From the NCBI RefSeq assembly GCF_026343955.1, contig NZ_JAPKNI010000002.1, positions 62,001 through 126,000 of the forward strand: 64,000 bases of DNA, given 5' to 3'. The notes below the pieces were generated by a model. That model worked only from the letters and a program-made list of their open reading frames with translations. It was not told the DNA's origin and did no database searches. Position 1 is the stretch's first letter. The number at the start of each line of letters is the position of its first letter. This DNA is from Kaistia defluvii (GTDB lineage: Bacteria > Pseudomonadota > Alphaproteobacteria > Rhizobiales > Kaistiaceae). Shown here one piece after another: positions 8,557 through 17,996 of this stretch. Position numbers and translations under genes: made by a program.

Positions 8557-9783
8557 GTGAGCCTGTTTGCAGCCTTGAGGCTTCCGCGCGAAATCCTGTT
8601 CGGCAAAGGCCAGCGCCACGCGCTTCCCGATGTGGCGGGCAAGCTCGGCAAGCGCGCGCTGATCTGCACGGATGAGCGATTTGCCGGAACGGAAATGTTC
8701 GCCCGGAGTGTCGAGGGGCTGCGCGCCGCGTCGATCGAGGTCCTGGTCTATGATCAGATCCTGCCGGACGTCCCACGCGACAGCGTCGCCGTCTGCGTCG
8801 AGGCGGCGCGGGCCTTCGCTCCCGACATGGTGATCGGCATTGGCGGCGGCAGCTGCCTCGACATGGCCAAATGCGCGGCGCTTCTCCTCACCCATGGTGG
8901 CGTGCTGCAGGACTATTATGGCGAGTTCCGGATTCCCGGACCCGTCATGCCTGTCATCGCGGTGCCGACCACGGCGGGCACGGGGTCGGAAGTCACGCCG
9001 GTTGCCGTGATTTCCGATCCGGAAAAGACGCTCAAGGTCGGCATTTCCAGCCCGTATCTGATCGCGGCCGCCGCGATCTGCGATCCCGAGCTGACCATGA
9101 CCTGCCCGCGCGGCCTGACGGCCATCGCCGGGGCGGATGCGCTGACCCACGCCATCGAGGCGTTCACGGCGGCCCGACGGGGAACCGGGGCCGAACTGGC
9201 GCAGCAGCACGTCTTCATCGGCAAGAGCGATCTCACCGATCACTTCGCGCTGCTGGCGATCAAGCTCCTGGGGCGTGGTCTGGAACGGGCCTGCACGGAT
9301 GGCAGCGACGAGGACGCGCGGGCCGATGTCATGATGGGCGCGCTGGCGGCGGGTTGTGCCTTCGGCACCGCCGGCACTGCCGCGGCCCATGCCGTGCAAT
9401 ATCCGGTCGGCGCGCTCACCCACACGCCGCACGGCCTCGGCGTCGCGACAATGCTGCCCTACGTGATGACCTATAACCGCGCCGTGGTTGCGGAGCAGAT
9501 CGCCGAGGTGGGCGCTGCTCTGGGCGTTGATGGCGCGGGCCGGAGCGTCGAGGCGATGGCGGATGCCACGATCGCGGAGATAAGCCGCCTGTTCGCGGCG
9601 ATCGGCATCACCCCGACCCTGGCCGCGCTTGGATTGCCCGCCGACAAGGTTGACTGGACCGCCGAGCAGGCGCTGGGCATCGGGCGTCTGGTCAAGAACA
9701 ACCCGCGAAGCCTCGATCTCGCCGCCATGCGCCGCCTGGTCCAGGCCGCTTATGACGGCGATCTCGCCGCTTCCGCTCAATGA
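8557..9783 (+). CDS. Iron-containing alcohol dehydrogenase
   Basis: 408 residues of the group III (Fe-ADH) family. The NAD loop GIGGGSCLDMAK and the metal ligands are visible: Asp and His in AGADALTHAIE, then two His exactly 14 residues apart in the stretch starting HAVQYPVG and ending HTPHG. All ligands are intact. The start is a GTG with AAGGA seven bases upstream, 11 bp after the Ldh_2 stop. It should interconvert an alcohol and an aldehyde that the following dehydrogenase then oxidises. Confidence 0.92.
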   Translation: MSLFAALRLPREILFGKGQRHALPDVAGKLGKRALICTDERFAGTEMFARSVEGLRAASIEVLVYDQILPDVPRDSVAVCVEAARAFAPDMVIGIGGGSCLDMAKCAALLLTHGGVLQDYYGEFRIPGPVMPVIAVPTTAGTGSEVTPVAVISDPEKTLKVGISSPYLIAAAAICDPELTMTCPRGLTAIAGADALTHAIEAFTAARRGTGAELAQQHVFIGKSDLTDHFALLAIKLLGRGLERACTDGSDEDARADVMMGALAAGCAFGTAGTAAAHAVQYPVGALTHTPHGLGVATMLPYVMTYNRAVVAEQIAEVGAALGVDGAGRSVEAMADATIAEISRLFAAIGITPTLAALGLPADKVDWTAEQALGIGRLVKNNPRSLDLAAMRRLVQAAYDGDLAASAQ

Positions 9784-9803
9784 AGCCTTCAGGAGAAACT
9801 CCG

Positions 9804-11291
9804 ATGAACGTTCGCCAGCAAATCGATCCGTCGACAACGCATGGACTGGATCTTTCCGAATTTTCGCGCGGTCTCTACATCAACGGCGCCTGGCATGCCG
9901 CCCGCAGCGGCCGCGTGATTCCCGTTACCGATCCCTCGACGGGAAAAGTGATTGCGTCCGTGCCCGATGCCGCGCTGGAGGATGCCGCAGCCGCGGTTGC
10001 GGCGGCTTCCGCCGCTGCCGAGGGGTGGCGGGAGACCGCGCCGCGCAAGCGCTCGGAAATCCTGCGCCGCTGCTTTGAACTGATGGTCGAACGCTCGGAG
10101 ATGCTGGCCACGCTGATTTCGCTGGAGAACGGCAAGGCGCTGCGCGACGCGCGTGGCGAGGTGGCCTATGCGGCGGAATTCTTCCGTTGGAACGCCGAGG
10201 AAGCGGTGCGCATCTCCGGCGAGTTCGGCAGGGCGTCGGCCGGCACCAACCGGATCATCGTCGACTACGAGCCGATCGGCGTCTGCGTCCTGATCACGCC
10301 GTGGAATTTTCCGGCTGCGATGGCGACCCGCAAGATCGCGCCGGCCCTGGCGGCCGGCTGCACGGTTATCCTGAAGCCCGCGAGCGAAACCCCGCTCACC
10401 GCCTATGCGCTGGCGGCCCTCTATGAGGAGGCCGGTGTTCCGCCCGGCGTCGTCAACGTCCTGACCACGTCCACCCCCGGTCCCCTGACGGCATGGATGC
10501 TCGCCGATCCGACGGTGCGCAAGCTCTCCTTCACCGGCTCCACCGGCGTCGGCCGCGCCCTGCTGGCGGAAGCGGCCAAGAACGTCATCTCCTGTTCGAT
10601 GGAACTGGGCGGCAACGCGCCCTTCGTCGTGTTCGACGATGCGGATCTGCAGGCGGCGCTCGATGGCGCGATGGTCGCCAAGATGCGCAATGCCGGCGAA
10701 GCCTGTACGGCGGCCAACCGCCTCTACGTTCAGTCCGGCATCTATGACGCCTTCGCGGAGGGGCTGCGCGAGCGCATGGCCAATCTCAAGGTTGGCGCGG
10801 GACCGGAAGAGGCGACTGAGTGCGGTCCGATGATCACCCGCAAGGCCGTGCAGAAGATCGATCGCCTGGTCGAGGATGCGACCAGCCGCGGGGCGCGGGT
10901 CCTATGCGGCGGCACCGTCGGCGAAGGGGAGGGCTTCTTCTACCCGCCCACCGTGCTGGCAGACGTCTCGCCCGAGGCGGAAATGGCGCATGAGGAAATC
11001 TTCGGCCCCGTGGCGCCGCTCTATCGCTTCGAGACCGAGAGCGAGGCGATCGCCCGCGCCAACGACACGGAATACGGCCTGGCGGCCTATATCTTCACGC
11101 GCGATGTGGCGCGCGGCTTGCGGGTAGCATCGCGAATCGAAGCCGGTATGATCGCGCTCAACCGAGGTCTGGTTTCCGATCCCGCCGCCCCCTTTGGTGG
11201 CGTCAAGCAAAGCGGGTTGGGTCGCGAGGGCGGTCAGCATCACGGCATAGCCGAATTCATGGAGGCGAAATACATCGCCACCAGTTTCTGA
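9804..11291 (+). CDS. NAD(P)-dependent aldehyde dehydrogenase (succinate-semialdehyde dehydrogenase-like)
   Basis: 495 residues. Catalytic Glu267 (MELGGNAP) and Cys301 (GEACTAANR) are in place, with the cofactor motif FTGSTGVG near 243. The best-matching subfamily is GabD-like, but related enzymes use glycolaldehyde or lactaldehyde. The start is set at 9804 by AGGAGA seven bases upstream; an ATG at 9780 overlapping the previous stop would add eight unlikely residues. It acts with the Fe-ADH in a two-step alcohol-to-acid oxidation. Confidence 0.93.
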   Translation: MNVRQQIDPSTTHGLDLSEFSRGLYINGAWHAARSGRVIPVTDPSTGKVIASVPDAALEDAAAAVAAASAAAEGWRETAPRKRSEILRRCFELMVERSEMLATLISLENGKALRDARGEVAYAAEFFRWNAEEAVRISGEFGRASAGTNRIIVDYEPIGVCVLITPWNFPAAMATRKIAPALAAGCTVILKPASETPLTAYALAALYEEAGVPPGVVNVLTTSTPGPLTAWMLADPTVRKLSFTGSTGVGRALLAEAAKNVISCSMELGGNAPFVVFDDADLQAALDGAMVAKMRNAGEACTAANRLYVQSGIYDAFAEGLRERMANLKVGAGPEEATECGPMITRKAVQKIDRLVEDATSRGARVLCGGTVGEGEGFFYPPTVLADVSPEAEMAHEEIFGPVAPLYRFETESEAIARANDTEYGLAAYIFTRDVARGLRVASRIEAGMIALNRGLVSDPAAPFGGVKQSGLGREGGQHHGIAEFMEAKYIATSF

Positions 11292-11301
11292 GGGGGCCAT
11301 C

Positions 11302-12147
11302 ATGGCGACTGCGCATTCCACGCTCGATCCGTACCGGATCCGCGACCATGTGGCTGATTTCGACGCCATCGTCGCGGACATTCGAGCCCGCAGTGCGCAG
11401 ACGCGGTCGGCAGTGCCGATGCGCGCCAACGTCGCCTACGGGGAGGATCCGACCGAGACGGTGGACCTGTTCTTCCCCGCCAACCCCGGCCCCTCGGTGC
11501 CGGTCCATGTCTTTATCCATGGCGGATACTGGCGGATGTTCTCGAAGGAGGACTATTCCTGCGTCGCGCAAACCGTGACGCAGGCGGGCGCCATCGCCGT
11601 GATCGTCGACTACGCGCTGATGCCGTCGGTGCGGATGGCGACGATCGTCGATCAGGTTCGGCGCGCCAAGGCCTGGGTGATTGCGAATATAGCCGACCAT
11701 GGCGGGGATCCGGCCCGGCTGACCGTCAGCGGTCATTCCGCCGGGGCGCATCTTTCCACATTCCTGTTCAACGACCCGGAGACGCCATCGGGCGTCGGCG
11801 CGGCGCTGTTGCTGGGCGGTCTTTACGAACTGCAGCCGCTGCAATCCTCGTTCCTGCATGCGGAGATCGCCATCACGGACGATGAGGTCGCCCGTTTCTC
11901 GCCGATGCGCCATCGGCATAACGCGCATACCCGCGTCGTCGTGGCCGTCGGCGAGCTGGAAACGCCTCCCTTCCTCCAGCAGGCGCAGGCCTTTCGGGAT
12001 GTCCTGGCCGGGCAGGGGCTCTCCGTGACGCTGCATCCGGTGCCGTCCCGGAACCACATGGACAGTGTCCGGGACCTCGCCATTCCCGGTTCCGATGCGG
12101 GCGCCTGCCTGACAGAACTGATCGAGCGGTCGTTCGAGCCTGCCTAA
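11302..12147 (+). CDS. Alpha/beta hydrolase, kynurenine-formamidase-like
   Basis: 281 residues. The oxyanion motif HGGYW (73-77) is the one typical of arylformamidases; the nucleophile Ser146 is in GHSAGAH and the likely catalytic His252 is in SRNHMDS. No signal peptide. It begins ten bases after the aldehyde dehydrogenase stop and closes the operon. No other tryptophan-degradation gene is near, so an esterase or amidase role in the transported compound's pathway is more likely than true kynurenine formamidase. Confidence 0.85.
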   Translation: MATAHSTLDPYRIRDHVADFDAIVADIRARSAQTRSAVPMRANVAYGEDPTETVDLFFPANPGPSVPVHVFIHGGYWRMFSKEDYSCVAQTVTQAGAIAVIVDYALMPSVRMATIVDQVRRAKAWVIANIADHGGDPARLTVSGHSAGAHLSTFLFNDPETPSGVGAALLLGGLYELQPLQSSFLHAEIAITDDEVARFSPMRHRHNAHTRVVVAVGELETPPFLQQAQAFRDVLAGQGLSVTLHPVPSRNHMDSVRDLAIPGSDAGACLTELIERSFEPA

Positions 12148-12161
12148 AGCCGTCATGCAAG

Positions 12162-12202
12162 CGAGACCCGGGCCCGGTGTCCTGACGCGAACACGGGTCT
12201 CG
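12162..12202 (+). terminator. Hairpin terminator of the catabolic operon
   Basis: A perfect 9-bp stem CGAGACCCG (12162-12170) / CGGGTCTCG (12194-12202) starting 15 bp after the stop codon. It is followed by GGTCTGCTTTC, a weak U-tract. Confidence 0.55.
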
Positions 12203-12257
12203 GGTCTGCTTTCATCGCGCTCGTCCCGCGCAGCGGGGCACGGTTCCTGCGAAAACG

Positions 12258-13743
12258 CTAGGACTCGGATCGGACCCACACGCTGACGCTGCCACCATGG
12301 GTGGGGAAGGCACCCCGGCCCTGATCATCGAGCACGATCTGGTCGTCCCGGTGACCCAGGAAATCGTGGAAGGTGGCGCCCGCCTGCTCGGGGCCGAGCT
12401 CGACCGATTTCTCGCCGCCCTCGCCATTGGACAGGACGACCACACAGCCGGGCTCGTCCGCCGTGCCGTGCCGGATGAACCCGACGCAGTTCGCGTCGTC
12501 GAACAGGTCCGTCTGCGCTCCATTCGCGAAGCGGCTCCGCGCCTCGATCAGCTTGGGCAGGCACTCGATCGCCGGCATGTCGATCTCGTGATCGTTGCCG
12601 TCGCCACCCTTGTCGGTGTAGTGCGCGCCGAACAGGTCCGGGTAGAAGACGCAGGGGACCCCCTGTTCCCGTAGCAGGATCAAGGCGTAGGCAAGCGGCT
12701 TGAACCAGGGCTCGACCGGAGCCTCCAGCGCCTGCAAGGGCTGGGTATCGTGGTTGTCGACGAGGGTCACCGCATGCTCCGGCGAGGCCGCCACCAGCGA
12801 GCCGTCGAAGATCGTGCGCATGTCGAAATCGGCGCCCTGGGCGGATGCGTCATGGAAGCGGTGGTGCAGCCCGACATCGAACAGCATCAACTGTTTGTCG
12901 ACCAGCTCCAGATAGTTCGACAGCGTCTCCATGTCGGGATGCCAGTACTCGGCGACGACGAAGAGTTCGGGATCGACGGTGTCGCGCATATGGCCGACCC
13001 AATCGCGAAAGAACCACGCCGGGATATGCTTGGCCGCATCCAACCGAAAACCGTCGACCGGCACCTGTTCCGCCAGCCAGCGGCCCCAATATTTCAGCTC
13101 TTCATAGACGGCCTTGTTGCGGAACTCGACATCCGCGCCCATCAGGAAGTCGAAATTGCCGTTTTCGGCGTCGACCTCCTCGTTCCACTCGCCGTCGCCA
13201 TATTCGTTGACCAGGCGGAAGATTCCGCTTTCATCCGGGTCCTTGATGACGTCCACGCCGCTGAAGCACTTCACGTCCCAGATGAACTGCGAATATTGGC
13301 CGTCGCGACCGGGAAAGGTGAAGCGGGTGTAGGCCTTGGCCTCGAACGCCTCGTCTTCGATCTGGGTGCGGTCTTCGGGATTGACCCTGCGCACGCGCAC
13401 GGTCTCTTCCTCGTCTGCGCCCATCTTGTGATTGAAGACGACGTCATGGATGACGCGCAGGCCCTTGGCGCGCAGCGCGCCTGTCGCGTGTTCGAAGGCG
13501 GCGCGATCGCCATATTTAGTGGCGACGGTGCCCTTCTGGTCAAACTCCCCGAGATCGAACAGGTCGTAGCTGTCATAGCCGACAGAATAGCCGCCCGTGG
13601 CCCCCTTTGTAGGCCGGCGGCAGCCAGACATCGGTGATGCCCATGGTCGCGAGCGCGTCGGCCCGTTCCCCCACTTCACCCCACAGACGTCCGCCATCGG
13701 GATAGTACCAGTGGAAGAACTGAAGCAGGGTCCGTGCGGCCAT
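12258..13743 (-). pseudogene. Cytoplasmic alpha-amylase (GH13), broken by a one-base frameshift
   Basis: The true start is the ATG at 13743, preceded by GAGGAAAAC, giving [21 protein letters not shown]. This frame runs only to about 13605, where a CCCCC run (13601-13605; GGGGG in the mRNA) throws it out. With four bases instead of five it reads straight through [16 protein letters not shown] to the stop at 12258, about 494 residues, the normal length of AmyA/AmyS enzymes. All four GH13 regions lie downstream: [15 protein letters not shown] (nucleophile Asp), VVAEYW (acid Glu) and LVDNHD. As written no functional enzyme is made. Either a recent mutation or a consensus error. Confidence 0.85.
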
Positions 13744-13789
13744 GTTTTCCTCGCGTCGCGCTGAGCGAGGGAAAACGGCTGGAAGCAGA

Positions 13790-13819
13790 AACGGTTGCTG
13801 CGACAAAACAGCAACCGTT
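13790..13819 (-). terminator. Hairpin between catalase and amylase genes
   Basis: A perfect 11-bp stem (13790-13800 with 13809-13819) with an 8-nt loop in the 94-bp gap. The minus-strand U-tract after it (TTTCTG) is poor, so it may be a partial terminator or a processing/stability hairpin. Confidence 0.45.
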
Positions 13820-13837
13820 CCGGGCGGCGGAAAGGGC

Positions 13838-15946
13838 CTAGGCGCCGTCGACGCGATCCCAGAAGCGCAGAGCGCCGCATGTCTCGATGAAGCGATCCGC
13901 GTCGCCCGGCTTGGCGAGTTGGACGAATCCCGCGTCGAGATCCCCAGGCAGCCCTGCCTTGTCGAACAGGGCCTTCGCGGCGGCCGTGAAACCGCAGAAC
14001 TTATAATGCGCGTAGACATCGGCGACGAAGTCACGGGCCGGCGGAAGCTTCAGCAGGTCGGCGAGGCCGGCCTCGCTGGCGAGGATGGCCACAGCGTCGA
14101 AGAGCACCGAGGGGCCGCCATCGATCTTGCGATGGGCGGGCAGTTGCGTGCCGTCGCCTGCCTTGACGCCACCGACGGTTGGCGCAATCCGCTCGAAAGT
14201 GCCCCCAGCCTTCTCGACCGCCTTCTCGAGCGCGGCGAGAAGAGCCGCGTCGACGCCGTCGGTGATTAGGATTCCTAGCTTGCGTCCCTTGAAGTGGCCA
14301 GGCCCGTTCTTGAGGATGCTGAGCGCGTCCGATGTGGGCAGGTCCATCTTCGGCTGAGCCGCCGGGGTCGCGGCCTTCGGAAGCTTGGGCAGGCCAAGGC
14401 CGGCAGCTACCGTCCTCGCCAGGTCGTCATCGATGTTGAGAAGGTGCGAAACCACGCGCTCCCGGATGGCGGGCGTCTCGCAATTGCTCAGCTCGAACAC
14501 CAGCGCGTCGGCGATGTGCTTCTGCTCGATGGCCGTCTGGCTGCGATAGAACTGCCGGGCCTGGCTGTAGTGATCGGCGAAGCTTTCGGCGCGCAGCCGG
14601 ACCTTCGGGCCCTCGGGTTCCTGGGCAAGGGTCTGGAAGCCCTGCATCGGCGCCTCGCGCGGTCCGCCGATTTCCGGGCCCCAGGAATTCGGCTCGTAAT
14701 TGGCCCGTCCCTTGGGATTGTGGAAGGCCATGTGGCCGTCCTGCTGGAAATTATGGAACGGGCACTTTGGGGCGTTGATGGGAAGATGCGTAAAGTTGGG
14801 CCCGCCGAGACGCTTCAACTGCGTGTCGAGATAGGAGAAGTTCCGTCCCTGCAGCAGCGGATCGTTGGAGAAGTCGATGCCCGGGACGATGTTCTGCGTC
14901 ATGAAGGCGACCTGCTCGGTCTCGGCGAAGAAATTCTCCGGCATGCGATCGAGCACGAGACGCCCGACCGGGGTAACCGGCAGGATGTCCTCGGGGATGA
15001 GCTTGGTCGCGTCGAGCACGTCGAAATCGAAGTTGTCGGCAAAGTCCTGGTCAAAGGTCTGCAGGCCGAGTTCCCACTCGGGGTAGTCGCCGCTCTGGAT
15101 CGCGTTCCACAGATCGCGGCGGTGAAAGTCCGGATCGGCGCCGTTGATCTTGACCGCCTCGTTCCAGACGACCGACTGCATGCCGAGTTTGGGCTTCCAG
15201 TGGAACTTGACGAAGGTCGACTGGCCCTCGGCATTGACGAGCCGGAAGGTGTGGACGCCAAAGCCTTCCATGAAGCGGAACGAACGCGGGATGGCCCGGT
15301 CGGACATGACCCACAGGATCATGTGCATCGCTTCCGGCATCAGAGAGACGAAATCCCAGAAATTGTCATGGGCGCTCTGCGCCTGCGGGAAGTCCCGGTC
15401 CGGTTCCTGCTTCACGGAGTGAATCAGGTCAGGGAACTTGATGGCGTCCTGGATGAAGAAGACGGGGATGTTGTTGCCGACGAGGTCCCAGTTGCCTTCC
15501 TTGGTATAGAACTTGACGGCGAAACCGCGCACGTCGCGTGCCAGGTCGGCCGATCCCTTGTTGCCCGCGACCGTCGAAAACCGCACGAAGACGGGGGTCT
15601 TCTCTCCGGCCCGCTGAAAGATGTCGGCGCGCGTGAGGTCGGTGAGCGGCTGGTAGGTTTCGAAGAAACCATGTGCGCCGTAGCCTCTCGCGTGGACGAC
15701 GCGCTCTGGAATGCGTTCGTGATCGAAGTGGAAGATCTTCTCGCGGAAATGCGCGTCTTCCATCAGCGCGGGACCCCGCGCGCCCTGGCGAAGCGTGTTC
15801 TGATCGTCCGCGACCGGCATGCCCTGCTGGGTCGTGAGGGTTTCGTACCCGCCCTCGGTGGTCTGGTGCGTCTCGCCTCCAGCGCCCCGTGCCATGACTT
15901 CATCGCCCAGTTTGGCGGGCGAGTTCACGCGACTTTTCGGGTCCAT
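13838..15946 (-). CDS. katE: Monofunctional catalase HPII, large-subunit type
   Basis: 702 residues, the long clade of haem catalases. The catalytic His85 is in [11 protein letters not shown], the partner Asn in [12 protein letters not shown], and the proximal haem Tyr is in [15 protein letters not shown]. The extra C-terminal domain (from about residue 555, [15 protein letters not shown]) has the flavodoxin/DJ-1-like fold seen in E. coli HPII. It disproportionates hydrogen peroxide in the cytoplasm, usually in stationary phase. GGGAGGAAC precedes the ATG. It begins a block of stress proteins that continues to about 17.8 kb. Confidence 0.97.
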   Translation of the reverse strand: MDPKSRVNSPAKLGDEVMARGAGGETHQTTEGGYETLTTQQGMPVADDQNTLRQGARGPALMEDAHFREKIFHFDHERIPERVVHARGYGAHGFFETYQPLTDLTRADIFQRAGEKTPVFVRFSTVAGNKGSADLARDVRGFAVKFYTKEGNWDLVGNNIPVFFIQDAIKFPDLIHSVKQEPDRDFPQAQSAHDNFWDFVSLMPEAMHMILWVMSDRAIPRSFRFMEGFGVHTFRLVNAEGQSTFVKFHWKPKLGMQSVVWNEAVKINGADPDFHRRDLWNAIQSGDYPEWELGLQTFDQDFADNFDFDVLDATKLIPEDILPVTPVGRLVLDRMPENFFAETEQVAFMTQNIVPGIDFSNDPLLQGRNFSYLDTQLKRLGGPNFTHLPINAPKCPFHNFQQDGHMAFHNPKGRANYEPNSWGPEIGGPREAPMQGFQTLAQEPEGPKVRLRAESFADHYSQARQFYRSQTAIEQKHIADALVFELSNCETPAIRERVVSHLLNIDDDLARTVAAGLGLPKLPKAATPAAQPKMDLPTSDALSILKNGPGHFKGRKLGILITDGVDAALLAALEKAVEKAGGTFERIAPTVGGVKAGDGTQLPAHRKIDGGPSVLFDAVAILASEAGLADLLKLPPARDFVADVYAHYKFCGFTAAAKALFDKAGLPGDLDAGFVQLAKPGDADRFIETCGALRFWDRVDGA

Positions 15947-16223
15947 GAGGTTCCTCCCAATTGTGGTGCCTGGATGGAATGCGCTGCGCGTGTTTCACGC
16001 GGCGGCTGCGCATCAACGGGGCCAAGCCGGGATCCGTTCCACGCGGTGCGGGTGAGACCTGCCAGTTCCGCGCGCTCCCTGGCGACACGACCTTCGGAGG
16101 ACCGCTCGGCGTGGGGCGGCCGGCTGGATCGGCTTGCGGGTGCCAACGCGTCCAGACTGCCATCGTGCTTTCGCCGCGTGCCCGCGCGGCAGACCATCGA
16201 TCCGGGGACACAGGCGAAATAGA

Positions 16224-16243
16224 GCGGGGCCCGAAGGCCCCGC
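16224..16243 (-). terminator. Terminator hairpin after the YflT-like gene
   Basis: An 8-bp GC stem (16224-16231 with 16236-16243) with a tetraloop, seven bases past the stop of the minus-strand gene. The U-tract is on the plus-strand side (TTTTCTT), so it may work in both directions. The remaining bases from 15947 to here hold the catalase upstream region and no supportable gene. Confidence 0.5.
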
Positions 16244-16249
16244 TTTTCT

Positions 16250-16837
16250 TCAGATTCGGTCGCTATACGTGCCGACGCGATCCCTCGGAGGCATCGGCGC
16301 ATCCGGGTCAAAGCTGGTCCAGCCGGCCGTCTCGTAGTCGCTTCGGCGGCGCTCCAGGTCGACTGCGCGTGCGTCATGCAGCACGCCGCGGGCCAGTTCG
16401 GCCTTCTCATCGGCGACGCGGGCGGTGACCAGCGTGCCGCCGCGGCGAACGCCCTCTGCATACACATGCGCATCCCGCTCCGGCACGCCGGATTCCGTGA
16501 GAGCGCCCACGATCCCGCCGGCTGCGCCACCCACGACCGCGCCAGCGGCCGCGCCGGCTGCCGTTGCGATCAGCCAGCCGGCCGCCACGACCGGGCCGAC
16601 GCCCGGAATGGCCACGATGCCAAGACCGGCGAGAAGGCCACCGAGGCCACCAAAGGCCGCGCCAATACCGGCGCCAGCGCTGGCGTCGACGGCAACATCC
16701 GAAGCATCCACGTCGCCATCGACATTGGAAGCCACCACGCTGATATCATCGTGGGCAATGCCCAGAGCCTGAAGGTCGCGGACGGCGGCGGTGGCATCGG
16801 CGCGCGTGTCGAACAGTCCCGAAACGGTGGTAGTCAT
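16250..16837 (-). CDS. General-stress (YflT-domain-like) glycine-zipper protein
   Basis: 195 residues. The N-terminus (VSGLFDTRADATAAVRDLQALG) resembles the heat-induced stress protein YflT domain. The middle (about 65-125) is a long Gly/Ala-rich hydrophobic stretch with repeated GxxxG spacing that could insert in a membrane. The end is acidic and soluble. The start is the ATG at 16837, with AAAGGA seven bases before it; a TTG five codons upstream is not used. It lies between catalase and two other stress-type genes. Function unknown. Confidence 0.8.
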   Translation of the reverse strand: MTTTVSGLFDTRADATAAVRDLQALGIAHDDISVVASNVDGDVDASDVAVDASAGAGIGAAFGGLGGLLAGLGIVAIPGVGPVVAAGWLIATAAGAAAGAVVGGAAGGIVGALTESGVPERDAHVYAEGVRRGGTLVTARVADEKAELARGVLHDARAVDLERRRSDYETAGWTSFDPDAPMPPRDRVGTYSDRI

Positions 16838-16860
16838 GAGATATCCTTTCAACTCGAAAC

Positions 16861-17154
16861 TTACTTGCTGGTGACGTTGCCCTGGAAGTCGACGGCGACG
16901 TCCATCATGGCTCCGCCCTTCGATGCCTTGCCGCGCCAGATGCCGTCGTCATCCTTGACCAGCGCCGAGACGTCGCTGTAGCCGGCGTCGGTGACGCGAT
17001 CACGGGCCTGGTCCTCGGTGAAGCTGTTCGCACCGGCGACCGGAGCGGCGGGATTGGTCTGCTCGCCAGCGACAGCCGGGGTCTTGGCCTCTTCGGCGAA
17101 GGCCGGGGCGGCAGAGGCGGCGATCAGAAGGCCGGCGAATACGAGGTTCTTCAT
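16861..17154 (-). CDS. Small secreted protein, PepSY-like
   Basis: 97 residues with a clear signal peptide (AASAAPAFA before EEAKTP, cleavage near 20). The mature part, from SFTEDQARDRVTDAGYSDV to MMDVAVDFQGNVTSK, resembles the short PepSY-like periplasmic proteins of Hyphomicrobiales. GGAG precedes the ATG. Expected location is the periplasm. It is 23 bp upstream of the YflT-like gene and probably cotranscribed with it. Molecular role unknown. Confidence 0.8.
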   Translation of the reverse strand: MKNLVFAGLLIAASAAPAFAEEAKTPAVAGEQTNPAAPVAGANSFTEDQARDRVTDAGYSDVSALVKDDDGIWRGKASKGGAMMDVAVDFQGNVTSK

Positions 17155-17180
17155 GGTGGATCTCCAGATTTAGACAAAGC

Positions 17181-17221
17181 TCTCCCGGCCACGGCAAAGC
17201 GTGTTGCAAAAGGCCGGGAGA
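17181..17221 (-). terminator. Terminator after the DUF892 gene
   Basis: A perfect 10-bp stem TCTCCCGGCC (17181-17190) / GGCCGGGAGA (17212-17221) 18 bp after the stop on the minus strand, followed there by GCTTTGTCT. Confidence 0.6.
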
Positions 17222-17239
17222 AGAATGAGGGAGGGGTGG

Positions 17240-17755
17240 TTAGGCGCGAGCGGCCTTGCGGCCTTCCTCGGCGCTGGCATTGACGCCGGCTTCGGCGATC
17301 TGCGTGAGCAACGCGTCCGCCTTGTGCTCTTCCTGGAGCGTCTCATCGAGAAGCTTGGCGGCGTCCTTCATGCCAAGCTGCATCGCCCAGGTCTTGAGCA
17401 TGCCGTAACGGGCAATCTCGTAATGCTCGATCGCCTGGCCACAGCCGATCAGAACGGCGTCGGCGGCGGCGGTCCCGCCGAAATCTTCCAGGTCTTCTTC
17501 CATCTCGGACGTGATGCCGACCATCGCGTCGCAGGTCTTGCCGCGTGCCGGCTTGCCGAGGATCTCGAAAACCTGCACCAGACGCTCGACATGGCCCTGG
17601 CTTTCCTCGCCATGGTCGGTGAAAGCCTTCTTCAGCTCAGGCGACTGTGCAGCCTTCGCCGACTTCTTGCACGCCTTTACAGACTGCTTCTCGGCAAAGT
17701 AGACATCCTTGAGCGTTTCGTAAAACGCATCCGACAAATTCTTCTCAGAAGCCAT
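17240..17755 (-). CDS. YciE/YciF-family ferritin-like protein (DUF892)
   Basis: 171 residues, a four-helix ferritin-like bundle. Recognisable family motifs are FYETLKDVYFAEKQ at the N-terminus, HGEESQGHVERL, and IEHYEIARYG with LQEEHKADALL, which supply the Glu/His metal ligands. Such proteins are induced by osmotic or stationary-phase stress and are often near katE-type catalases, as here; they may handle iron or peroxide. The start at 17755 is fixed by GGAGGAAG; the longer open frame upstream reads through the promoter region. Confidence 0.9.
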   Translation of the reverse strand: MASEKNLSDAFYETLKDVYFAEKQSVKACKKSAKAAQSPELKKAFTDHGEESQGHVERLVQVFEILGKPARGKTCDAMVGITSEMEEDLEDFGGTAAADAVLIGCGQAIEHYEIARYGMLKTWAMQLGMKDAAKLLDETLQEEHKADALLTQIAEAGVNASAEEGRKAARA

Positions 17756-17996
17756 GATCTTCCTCCGGACTACTCGGAAATTCATTCCGAGTGTGTGATT
17801 ATGCGGTATCAACCACCTCGATCGCTTATCGTTCCCTGAAATCTGCGTCAAAAGCTCAACCTTCGTGCCGCGAGACGCCGGAAGCTTCGGCGTTTTCGAG
17901 CCCGGCCGGGACAGGGCGAATGATGAGGGCGCGTGCAGGACGCCTTCTTGGAGCGAGGGCTTGTTCGATCCGCGAGACGAGGCCAATCTGGCGTCC

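Noticed and set aside
13595-13610. Programmed ribosomal frameshifting in the amylase
   Set aside because: No slippery heptamer with a downstream structure typical of known sites was seen, and amylases are not known to use it.
13573-14034. Separate small gene at the amylase N-terminus
   Set aside because: Its last 55 codons are the true amylase N-terminus; it is half of a frameshifted gene, not its own gene.
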